Shown in pieces: positions 1-6,150 of a stretch of 8,016 nucleotides of DNA. The stretch covers positions 1-8,016 of the forward strand of contig SXIE01000305.1 of NCBI GenBank assembly GCA_005772945.1. Reading direction: 5' to 3'. The stretch is from Pseudomonadota bacterium (GTDB taxonomy: Bacteria; Myxococcota; UBA9042; PHBI01). The translations under genes and the position numbers were made by a program. The first letter of the stretch is position 1. Every line of letters starts with the position of its first letter. The notes under the pieces were generated by a model. The model was not told where the DNA came from and ran no database searches. It saw only the letters and a list, made by a program, of their open reading frames with translations.

Positions 1-355
1 CAACCGCATCATCCCGCAGCTCATCAAGTCCGGCCACGCCGCGCGCCCGGGGCTCGGCGTGCTCCTCGCGCCGCCGTCAGTGGCCCAACGCTACGGCGTT
101 CGCGGCGCCGTCATTCGCGGGGTCAACCCCGGTTCGCCCGCAGAACAGGCGGGGCTCAAGGGTGTCGACGGCGACCGCTGGGGTCGCCTCCAGCTCGGCG
201 ACACCATCGTCGGGATCGACGGCCACGCGATCGCGTCGAACGACGACCTCATGAAGGCGCTCGATGGCAAGCAGGTCGGTGACGAGATCGTGATCCAACT
301 CCAACGGGACAAGGCGACCCGCGAGGTGAAGGTCCCGCTCGCCGCGATCGACTGA
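1..355 (+). CDS. HtrA/Deg-type serine protease, C-terminal PDZ domain (partial, 5' end outside window)
   Basis: The open frame enters from the left edge (first full codon at position 2) and ends at TGA 353-355, giving 117 residues. It begins NRIIPQLIKSG followed by RPGLGV, the usual junction between the protease core and the PDZ domain in DegP/HtrA/Deg proteins. A PDZ domain follows: RGAVIRGVNPGSPAEQAGL, then a short insert with DRWGRLQLGD, then IVGIDG and a final strand with VPLAAID. The insert before LGD resembles that of cyanobacterial and plant Deg proteases; this comparison is from memory. Family members are periplasmic or envelope proteases/chaperones that degrade misfolded proteins, with PDZ domains that bind exposed C-termini. 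The catalytic His/Asp/Ser residues lie upstream and cannot be checked. Only one PDZ domain follows the core here, so it is closer to single-PDZ DegS/Deg1-like proteins than to two-PDZ DegP. Confidence 0.88.
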   Translation, partial: NRIIPQLIKSGHAARPGLGVLLAPPSVAQRYGVRGAVIRGVNPGSPAEQAGLKGVDGDRWGRLQLGDTIVGIDGHAIASNDDLMKALDGKQVGDEIVIQLQRDKATREVKVPLAAID

Positions 356-426
356 TGCGCGTAGGGGGGCGGGGGCGCCTCGCCTCGACGATTCCCGACG
401 CGCGCGGCGGCGTCGAGATCGGCTGA

Positions 427-444
427 GCGCGCGCCGGAGCGCGC
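427..444 (+). terminator. Weak GC hairpin between the protease and oligosaccharyltransferase genes
   Basis: GCGCGC at 427-432 can pair with GCGCGC at 439-444 around a six-base loop. There is no T-run after it, and GCGCGC is self-complementary and common in such GC-rich DNA. It is the only hairpin I see in the 125-bp gap 356-480. I see no clear promoter in that gap. Confidence 0.15.
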
Positions 445-480
445 CTAGACAAGCCTGCGAGCCGCTGAAATAGTGGCGCC

Positions 481-2802
481 ATGGCGAAGTCCCGAAAGCG
501 GTCGGCCCGTCCCCCCCGCGCGGTCACCGATCCGCACGGCGCCTCGTCGTCGCCCACGGTGGCCGGCGCGCCCCTGCCGGACCTGCCGCCCGATCTGTTC
601 ATCCGACGCCTCGGGCGCGCGCTCGGCTGGATGACCCCATCGGGCCCGCTCTCGGGCCGCGTCTTCGCGCTGGCCCTGCTCGGGGTCTGCATCGTCGGCG
701 CGTTCCTGCGCATGGCCTGGCTCGCGCGCGTGGGCTGGGGCACCGCCGAGGCGCAGTGGCAGGGCGTGCCGCTCCTGACCAGCGCGGACGGCTACTTCTT
801 CGGCTCCGGCGTCGACGTGGCCCTCCACGGCGATACGTTCGGCATGTCACGATTCGAGAGCGCGGACAGCGCCATCGTCGCTCTCACCTGGCTCGTCGCG
901 AAGCTGCTGCCAATCTCGCTCGACAGCGCCATGCTCTACCTCCCGGTCGTCGTCGCGCCGCTCGTGGCCATCCCGACGGCGCTCTTGGCGCGCGAGGTAC
1001 TCGGCGCGCGCGCGGCCGTGTTGGCCGCCTTGCTGGCCGTCGTCGGCCCGGTCTACGCGCGCCGCTCGGTCGCCGGGTACTTCGATACCGACATGTTCGC
1101 GGTCACGATCCCGCTCGTCGCCGTCTGGCTCCTGGTGCGTCTCTTGCGCCGCGGCGAGTCGCGCGACGGGCTCTTCGCGGGCCTCACGCTCGCCGCCCTG
1201 CCCTTTTTCTACAGCCAGGGCGGACCGGTCGGGGCCGCCATCGCCGCCACCGGCGCGGGCGCGCTCGTCCTCTTCCATCGCCGCGCGCCGTTTGTTGCCC
1301 CGAGCCTGGCCGTCCTCGGCCTTTCGCAATTGCCGCTGCACTGGGGACTCCGCGCGGCGCTGCTCGTGCCGGTCTGGTTCGCGCTCGGGCGCCTGGCGCT
1401 GCTGCTGGAGCGGAGCGACGGCCCGGTGTCGGAGGCGCAGCCTCCGAGAGAACGTGCGAAGCACGTGCGTTGGCTTCGTTGGGCCGCCGTCGCGATCGCC
1501 CTGGCGGGCTTCGCGCTGTCAGCCGAGTGGGGCGCCGCGCTGCAGAAACTCCAGATCTTCACGGGCGTATCGGGCCCGACGACGACGGCCGCGGCGAGCG
1601 GCACCGCAGGCCTCGTCTTTCCCGACGCCTCGACCTACGTCAGCGAGGTCCAACGCCCGGACCTCGCCACGCTCGGGATCGACCTCGCCGGGTCACTGCC
1701 GGCCCTCCTCGTCGGCCTCCTCGGCTGCGTCGTTCTGCTCTTGCGCTACCGCGCGCTGCTCGTCTGCGCGCCACTTGTCGGCCTCGGTTTCTTCGCGCTC
1801 TGGGGCGGCTCGCGCTTTGGGATCTACGCGGTCCCCATCGTGGCCATCGGCCTCGCCGGCGCCGTCACGCTGCTCGCCCAGCGCGTCCGCGGGAGCAAGC
1901 TGCGGCTCGGGGTCACGCTCGCCCTCGCGGCGCTCGCGAGCGTTCCCGCCGCCGTACGCGTCGCCCGCGACACCCCCTACATCCCGTTCCTGCGCGACGA
2001 GGTCGCCCCCATCGTCGCGCTCGGCAAGCTCGTCAAGCCGGGCGACGTGACGATCGCGGCGTGGGACTACGGATATCCGATCGGCTACTACGCACGCGCC
2101 CGCACGCTCGCGGACGGCGGACGCCACGCGGAAGACGCCGAGATCATCGGCGAGATCCTCGTCACGTCCTCGCAGCAGCGCGCCGCCGCGCTCGCGCGTC
2201 GCATGGCCGAAGCCGCCTCGCGCCCGAACGCGCCCGAGCCGGTCATCGACACCGTCCTCGGCGAGGCGCGCCGTGACCTCGGCCTGACCCCCGTGCCCTT
2301 CCTCGAGGCCCTCGGCCGGCCCGACCTCGCGCCCGTCGCCAAGACGCGCGACGTCTACTTCTTCCTGCCGGCGCGGATGTCGCGCGCGCTGCCCACGATG
2401 GACAAGCTGCGCCCGCGCGCCCCCGACGACCGCACCCCCGAGGCGTTCGCGGCGATCGCCTTCGACGTCAAGTTCCACCCGCGACGCATCACCCTCTCCG
2501 AGGGCCGCACGCTCGATCCGAACGCCGCGATCCTCGACGACCACGGCAAGCAGTTCCCGCTCAAAAAGCTGTTCTTCATCCAGGGGTTCGGCGACACCCT
2601 CAAGGTCCTCCCGCAGGACGGACACCCGAACGCGACGACCAGCGGCGTCTACCTCCAGGCCTCAGGCATCTTCCTCGAGCTGGACGACCGCCTCATGGAC
2701 TCGGTGTTCGTGCAGCTCTTCGTCTTCCAAAAGGCGGACCCGGCGCTGTTCGAGCTGGTCTACGCGAACAACGTGACCCGGATCTACCGCCTGCGGGTCT
2801 GA
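481..2802 (+). CDS. PglB/STT3-family oligosaccharyltransferase, single-subunit bacterial type
   Basis: This 773-aa protein is a multi-spanning inner-membrane enzyme that would transfer a lipid-linked glycan to Asn in acceptor sequons on the periplasmic side. Family landmarks appear in order. The first acidic motif is in SADGYFF (Asp103). RRSVAGYFDTDMF holds Arg195, Asp202 and Asp204, with the same 7-residue Arg-Asp spacing as Campylobacter PglB. The external loop STYVSEVQ holds Glu389, and WGGSRFGIYAVP holds Arg445. AAWDYGYPIGYY at 526-537 is the WWD site. DGGRH ends in His549, 20 residues after Asp529 as in C. lari PglB. RMSRALP at 632-638 sits where the MI motif is expected, and the C-terminus ends FELVYANNVTRIYRLRV in family style. 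Membrane segments run from about residue 60 to 490; the rest is the soluble domain. Oddities: AWDYG replaces WWDYG, and there is a 60-residue polar N-terminal extension. ATG at 481 has no clear ribosome site; Met51 (position 631) is a possible later start. No glycan-assembly genes are adjacent. I withhold the symbol pglB because orthology is untested. Confidence 0.9.
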   Translation: MAKSRKRSARPPRAVTDPHGASSSPTVAGAPLPDLPPDLFIRRLGRALGWMTPSGPLSGRVFALALLGVCIVGAFLRMAWLARVGWGTAEAQWQGVPLLTSADGYFFGSGVDVALHGDTFGMSRFESADSAIVALTWLVAKLLPISLDSAMLYLPVVVAPLVAIPTALLAREVLGARAAVLAALLAVVGPVYARRSVAGYFDTDMFAVTIPLVAVWLLVRLLRRGESRDGLFAGLTLAALPFFYSQGGPVGAAIAATGAGALVLFHRRAPFVAPSLAVLGLSQLPLHWGLRAALLVPVWFALGRLALLLERSDGPVSEAQPPRERAKHVRWLRWAAVAIALAGFALSAEWGAALQKLQIFTGVSGPTTTAAASGTAGLVFPDASTYVSEVQRPDLATLGIDLAGSLPALLVGLLGCVVLLLRYRALLVCAPLVGLGFFALWGGSRFGIYAVPIVAIGLAGAVTLLAQRVRGSKLRLGVTLALAALASVPAAVRVARDTPYIPFLRDEVAPIVALGKLVKPGDVTIAAWDYGYPIGYYARARTLADGGRHAEDAEIIGEILVTSSQQRAAALARRMAEAASRPNAPEPVIDTVLGEARRDLGLTPVPFLEALGRPDLAPVAKTRDVYFFLPARMSRALPTMDKLRPRAPDDRTPEAFAAIAFDVKFHPRRITLSEGRTLDPNAAILDDHGKQFPLKKLFFIQGFGDTLKVLPQDGHPNATTSGVYLQASGIFLELDDRLMDSVFVQLFVFQKADPALFELVYANNVTRIYRLRV

Positions 2803-2805
2803 GGA

Positions 2806-2827
2806 GCTCGCTCGCGGCCGAGCGGGC
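2806..2827 (+). terminator. Hairpin directly after the oligosaccharyltransferase stop codon
   Basis: Nine base pairs (one T-G wobble) form between 2806-2814 and 2819-2827 around a CGGC tetraloop, starting 3 bases after the TGA at 2800-2802. There is no T-tract, so an intrinsic terminator is only possible; an mRNA 3'-end stabiliser is an alternative. Confidence 0.4.
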
Positions 2828-2846
2828 GATGCGTTCCGGCGCGCCG

Positions 2847-2873
2847 AGCGACCCCTTGCGCGTCGGGGTCGCT
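2847..2873 (+). terminator. Second hairpin downstream of the oligosaccharyltransferase gene
   Basis: AGCGACCCC at 2847-2855 is perfectly complementary to GGGGTCGCT at 2865-2873, with a nine-base loop. It lies 19 bases after the first hairpin and is followed by GGCGCC twice (2874-2879 and 2881-2886). Together the two stems look like a tandem transcription boundary separating the oligosaccharyltransferase from the DUF4157 unit. No T-run is present. Confidence 0.4.
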
Positions 2874-2989
2874 GGCGCCGGGCGCCGCCGAATGAGCCTC
2901 CGGAACGGTTGTCCCCATCGGCGACCACCAAACGGTGCACCGAGACCCCAGGCGAGCTCGTGCGGCGCAACGGTGGCGTCGAATCGGGC

Positions 2990-3005
2990 GGGCACGGAGC
3001 TTGAG
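2990..3005 (+). promoter_or_regulatory. Candidate sigma-54-like promoter upstream of the DUF4157 gene
   Basis: GGGCACG at 2990-2996, a four-base spacer, then TTGAG at 3001-3005 has the spacing of the sigma-54 consensus TGGCACG-N4-TTGCW. The -24 part matches six of seven bases, but the -12 GC is GA here, which weakens the call. Transcription would start near 3015, giving a leader of about 50 bases before the TTG start. Apart from this and the hairpins, I see nothing in the 265-bp gap 2803-3067. Confidence 0.25.
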
Positions 3006-3057
3006 ATAGGGCTGCTGGCCGCGGCGCTCGCCGTCGCGGGCGACACCTCACTCGCAC

Positions 3058-3061
3058 GGAG
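3058..3061 (+). promoter_or_regulatory. Ribosome binding site deciding the TTG start at 3068
   Basis: GGAG lies six bases before TTG 3068-3070. The frame is open upstream only to the TGA at 3002-3004 and has no ATG, GTG or other TTG between, so this site fixes the start. Confidence 0.6.
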
Positions 3062-3067
3062 CCCAAC

Positions 3068-3709
3068 TTGGTCATCACCCAGAATGTGCGCGCCCCCACG
3101 CCAACCCCGACGCCCGGCAGCAACGCACCTCATCTCGCGACCGCACCTCGCGAAGCCAACGCCAAACAGGCTCTGCGGGGCCTCGACTTCGACGCGCAGG
3201 CGGCCGCGCTCGCCCCGGTCCAGATGCGCGGCGGCGACCCCGCCTCCCAGACCAGTGGGGTCCAACAAGCGGCGTCCCGCGGCATCGCCGGCGGGGGCGC
3301 CAACCTCCCGTACTTGGACCGTATCCAAGCCGCCTTTGGCGCGCACGACCTCTCGGACGTGCGGGCGCATCAGGGCAGCGCAGCCAGCGGCGCGACCAAA
3401 CAGATGGGCGCGATGGCCTATGCGACCGGCAACAACGTCGTCTTCGGACAGAGCCCGGATCTCTTCACGGCCGCCCACGAAGCGGCCCACGTGGTTCAAC
3501 AGCGCCAAGGCGTCCAGCTCTCCGGCAACGTCGGCCGCGCCGGAGACACCTACGAGCAGCACGCCGATCAGGTCGCCGCGCGCGTGGTCGGGGGCCGAAA
3601 CGCCGAGGACCTGCTCGGGGGCACGGCGCACAAGGGCGCGGTCCAGGGAGCTCGCGGACGCGTTCAGCGACGCGAGGAGACGACCCAAGCAACCGCGCAC
3701 GAGGACTAA
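3068..3709 (+). CDS. DUF4157 domain protein with intact HEAAH motif (putative injection-system cargo leader)
   Basis: This 213-aa protein has no signal peptide or membrane segment. Residues 1-30 are a Thr/Pro-rich disordered-looking tail. Residues 36-53 ([18 protein letters not shown]) resemble a conserved stretch I recall preceding DUF4157 in related proteins. The DUF4157 core spans about 79-175: [19 protein letters not shown], then [12 protein letters not shown], then [11 protein letters not shown] and YEQHADQVA. His137, Glu138 and His141 form a zincin-like HExxH, with Glu163 a likely third ligand. DUF4157 is known as a frequent N-terminal domain of putative toxins carried by extracellular contractile injection systems, normally fused to a C-terminal effector. 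Here the protein stops soon after the domain and the next gene continues in the same phase 13 bases later. That suggests a leader supplied as a separate chain, or a fusion broken by a stop codon. The TTG start has a good GGAG site. A standalone metallopeptidase is also possible. Confidence 0.85.
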   Translation: MVITQNVRAPTPTPTPGSNAPHLATAPREANAKQALRGLDFDAQAAALAPVQMRGGDPASQTSGVQQAASRGIAGGGANLPYLDRIQAAFGAHDLSDVRAHQGSAASGATKQMGAMAYATGNNVVFGQSPDLFTAAHEAAHVVQQRQGVQLSGNVGRAGDTYEQHADQVAARVVGGRNAEDLLGGTAHKGAVQGARGRVQRREETTQATAHED

Positions 3710-3721
3710 TGCCTCCCTATC

Positions 3722-4861
3722 ATGTTCGACCGATTCATCGCGCAGATGCCTATCACCGCCGCTGTTCTGACCCAGTCTCTCCTGACTCTGCGGACGCTCA
3801 TCGACGGTTCCCTTTCGGACGAACGGGCCTTTGCGAAAGGGCAGCGGCGCGTCGATAGCGCCATCCATGCGAGTCAGAACACGAAGCGCTCCGATCTGGC
3901 AGGCGTGCTTGCGTTCCTCTCCGCCATCATTTCATTCGCAGGCGCGATGCAGTCGGGGGTTGGGCTCGTCTTGATCCTGGGCAAGGGCGCCTTCGCGGCG
4001 GGTGCGGCCGCGAAGGGGATGGGCATCGTCGGGGGCACACTGTCGGGCGGCCAAGGGCTCGCCGGCGGATCGGGGAAGTCAAATCCTTCGATCGAAGTCG
4101 ATCGCGCGCTCCAGGCGGAAGTCGAAAACCTCAAGAAGTCTGCCCGCTCCGGCAACGCGATCATGGCGGAGATTCTCAAGACCACGAGCATGGCGTCCTT
4201 CAGCACCCTTGCCCTCGATCTCGCGACCATCAAGAAGCTGATGCCTCTGATCGACGAACCCGATCTCCAGCTCAAGGCGATGCAATGTCTCTCGGAGTCA
4301 AGCGCGCACTTCAAGGCCGCGGAAGCGCTGGCGCACTACCAGTCGGCGCTCATCAAGGCAGCAAACGTGGCCGGACCGGAGGCGCTCGCACCCAGTGAGA
4401 AGGCGAGGACGCTGTTCGACCACGTGTGGGGGGAGGACAGACAGCAGACTCACCCTCACGACCTCGAACTCACGAGCGTCGAGACCCTCGTGACCGAAAT
4501 CGACCCGAAGACCGAGCTCGAGCTCCGCACGACCGCGGCCTCCGAGCTGATGCTGACCTCACCGAAGCCACCAGAAATATTCGAGATGGCAGGACTCACC
4601 ACCAGTCCCCCACGCTGGGTCGCAGACGTCGGAACCGCTATTCCGCTCACGTCCGCGGAGGTACAGCTCATCGGAGACGCCCTTCCCAAGACGACGAAGC
4701 AGGTCCGCACGATGCGCCGCGTGCACTGCGGCGACGAACGTCTCGAGGTGCCCTCGGCCGTCTGGGACAACCCACGATCGCGAAGCGAGGCGCTGTCCCG
4801 AATCATGCCGAAGTGCCGTCGGACGGCCTCCGAGCGGCCCTCGATTGGAGCCCGCCCATGA
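3722..4861 (+). CDS. Unrecognised 379-aa protein with Gly-rich hydrophobic hairpin; putative effector body
   Basis: I do not recognise a family. Residues 1-58 are mainly helical and polar. Two hydrophobic stretches follow, about 59-75 (starting LAGVLAFLSAIISFAG) and 79-99. They run into a Gly-rich tail to residue 118 with motifs such as GIVGG and GGQGLAGG. Residues 120-215 look alpha-helical, 216-325 mixed, and the end is Arg-rich and polar. There is no N-terminal signal peptide. A Gly-rich hydrophobic hairpin in an otherwise soluble protein is seen in several pore-forming or translocated toxins, but this is inference. The ATG at 3722 has no ribosome site at normal spacing (GAGGA at 3701-3705 is 16 bases away), so translation probably depends on re-initiation after the DUF4157 stop. 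Three 60-base rows starting at 3781, 4081 and 4141 count to 62, 53 and 62% G+C, against 77% for the row at 2221, hinting at a different history. Its stop overlaps the next start as ATGA. Confidence 0.75.
   Translation: MFDRFIAQMPITAAVLTQSLLTLRTLIDGSLSDERAFAKGQRRVDSAIHASQNTKRSDLAGVLAFLSAIISFAGAMQSGVGLVLILGKGAFAAGAAAKGMGIVGGTLSGGQGLAGGSGKSNPSIEVDRALQAEVENLKKSARSGNAIMAEILKTTSMASFSTLALDLATIKKLMPLIDEPDLQLKAMQCLSESSAHFKAAEALAHYQSALIKAANVAGPEALAPSEKARTLFDHVWGEDRQQTHPHDLELTSVETLVTEIDPKTELELRTTAASELMLTSPKPPEIFEMAGLTTSPPRWVADVGTAIPLTSAEVQLIGDALPKTTKQVRTMRRVHCGDERLEVPSAVWDNPRSRSEALSRIMPKCRRTASERPSIGARP
4847..4850 (+). promoter_or_regulatory. Ribosome binding site deciding the ATG start at 4858
   Basis: GGAG stands seven bases before ATG 4858-4860. 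It lies inside the end of the preceding gene, whose TGA (4859-4861) overlaps this ATG. It supports a start here rather than at the ATG 432 bases upstream in the same frame. Confidence 0.6.
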
Positions 4862-6126
4862 AGCGCCTCACCCCTTTTGTCGCGGTCGGCTACGTCGCGC
4901 TGGCCGTCCACGTGGCCAAGGCCGACCCTTTCTACCCGATCGAGACCGCGTACGCGGGCGACGGCGAGGTGTGGCCGATCTATCCCGTCGAGTTCCTTGC
5001 GGGCGAGCGCAACCAACCCTCAGCCCGACGCCTCGTAGTCCGCATGGGCCTCCCTGTCCACCTCGACTTGCAGGTTCACGCCGAGCACCTCCGGGGAATC
5101 ACCCAGCGCACGACTTGCTGGACCGGCGTCGACTCATTCACGCCCTACGGCCCCCCCATCATGAGGCGACTCGGAACGTGGACGGCGACCGACGTGACCA
5201 TCCTCGCCCTGGACCGGGATGCGGACCCCGAGCTTCGGCACCCGGCCGTCGTTGCGGACCCCATTCCCGGGGATCGACTCGAGGCCCTCCTGATGCGCGA
5301 CCGATACGGCCGCACGTGCACGAGGGTTCCGTACCCGCTCCCCGAAGAGGACTCGATGCTCCAGCGAGTTGGGTACTCGGTCACGCGCACGGCGGGCCAT
5401 TCCACGACCGCCGATTTCGCACCTCTTCCCAAACCACGGTTCCTCGAATGGCTTGTCGGGCGCTCGCCGGAGCGGTACCGAATCTCTGCACCATTCGCTG
5501 CCGAGCCGCCTCTCAAGTCGCGGTTTCTGGAGTGGCTCGTCGGGCGGGCCGAGGAGCCCCGCCGGCGCCCCGATTCGTATCCCTACCGCGTCGCCGAGCC
5601 GCACTCCGACGGCGGCGTCGTGCTGCGCGGCCTCGTGGAGGACGAGCAGCGCCGCCCGAGCGATATCTGGGTGGTCCATCCGCGGGTTCCCAAGCGCTTG
5701 GGATACGAGTCCATCGAAGCGCCAATGCCATTCGAGGAGGCGCGCGCACCGCGCCAAACGGCCAACATCCACATCAGCTGGTATCCAGACAGTTGGAGCG
5801 CGTTCGAGGTATGGGGTGAGATCGACGGCATGCGCGATGGCACCTATGCCGCCTTCGATCCGTCGGGGAGCCTCTTGGTCGGGGGCGAGTACGTCTTGGA
5901 CACCCGTCATGGATTGTTTCTCTACTTCGGCCGCCGGCCCGGCGGCACGCAAAGCACCCTGGTCGCCGCGGAGACCTATGTGATGGGAACGCGCACGGGC
6001 CTGTGGGAGCTCGCCGCGGACGCAGCCACTCCCGAATGTCCGGTCCATGACATGCGCATTTACGGAGGAGGCGGGCTGCCCGAGGTCTGCATGCCGTTCA
6101 AGTCGCTTCTAACGTCAAAGGAATGA
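4858..6126 (+). CDS. Exported protein with MORN/YwqK-like C-terminal repeats; putative immunity partner
   Basis: The 422-aa product starts MKRLTPFVAVGYVALAVHVA and has a typical Sec signal peptide: Lys-Arg, a hydrophobic core, and AKA before Asp23 as cleavage site. The mature protein would be periplasmic or secreted; its four Cys (87, 154, 394, 411) could form disulfides. Residues 186-235 carry a duplicated segment with RFLEWLVGR at 194-202 and 222-230. Residues 317-385 contain degenerate MORN-type units: DGMRDGTYAAFDPSGSLL, then TRHGLFLYFG and TRTGLWEL, with key Gly at 328, 352 and 381. These resemble the YwqK/MORN_2 family, some members of which are annotated as antitoxins. The ATGA overlap with the gene before indicates coupled translation and thus a shared role. 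An envelope-located immunity protein for the preceding putative effector is my inference; a plain surface protein is the alternative. The same frame is open back to 4426, but that upstream part reads as Arg-rich out-of-frame sequence. Confidence 0.78.
   Translation: MKRLTPFVAVGYVALAVHVAKADPFYPIETAYAGDGEVWPIYPVEFLAGERNQPSARRLVVRMGLPVHLDLQVHAEHLRGITQRTTCWTGVDSFTPYGPPIMRRLGTWTATDVTILALDRDADPELRHPAVVADPIPGDRLEALLMRDRYGRTCTRVPYPLPEEDSMLQRVGYSVTRTAGHSTTADFAPLPKPRFLEWLVGRSPERYRISAPFAAEPPLKSRFLEWLVGRAEEPRRRPDSYPYRVAEPHSDGGVVLRGLVEDEQRRPSDIWVVHPRVPKRLGYESIEAPMPFEEARAPRQTANIHISWYPDSWSAFEVWGEIDGMRDGTYAAFDPSGSLLVGGEYVLDTRHGLFLYFGRRPGGTQSTLVAAETYVMGTRTGLWELAADAATPECPVHDMRIYGGGGLPEVCMPFKSLLTSKE
5437..5547 (+). 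repeat. Internal peptide duplication: RFLEWLVGR twice, 28 residues apart
   Basis: The nine-residue peptide RFLEWLVGR is encoded at 5437-5463 and again at 5521-5547. The flanks are also alike: FAPLPKP before the first copy and FAAEPPLKS before the second, then SPERYR against AEEPRR. The two DNA copies differ at several third positions and one Leu codon family, so the duplication is old and the peptide has been kept. Confidence 0.75.
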
Positions 6127-6150
6127 GCGGCGGCGGAAGGCGCGTCACCC

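Noticed and set aside
756..2276. 506-codon plus-strand frame inside the oligosaccharyltransferase gene
   Set aside because: The translation is almost entirely Arg/Ala/Gly/Pro, typical of an off-phase reading, and the true phase carries all the catalytic motifs.
2829..3770. 313-codon plus-strand frame overlapping the DUF4157 gene
   Set aside because: The product is Arg/Pro/Ser-rich low-complexity sequence, and the DUF4157 motifs are all in another phase.
3709..3858. TAATG stop-start overlap at the end of the DUF4157 gene (ATG 3709, 49 codons)
   Set aside because: Although GAGGA lies close before it, the product is short, His/Arg-rich and out of phase with the better-looking 379-aa frame. It might aid re-initiation but is not a convincing gene.
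2693..3868. 391-codon minus-strand frame across the end of the oligosaccharyltransferase and the DUF4157 gene
   Set aside because: No motif is recognisable, and it runs antisense to two well-supported genes and across the tandem hairpins.
4426..4857. Upstream extension of the exported MORN protein frame to an earlier ATG
   Set aside because: It overlaps the 379-aa gene, is Arg/His-rich without a fold, and would bury the clear signal peptide starting at 4858.
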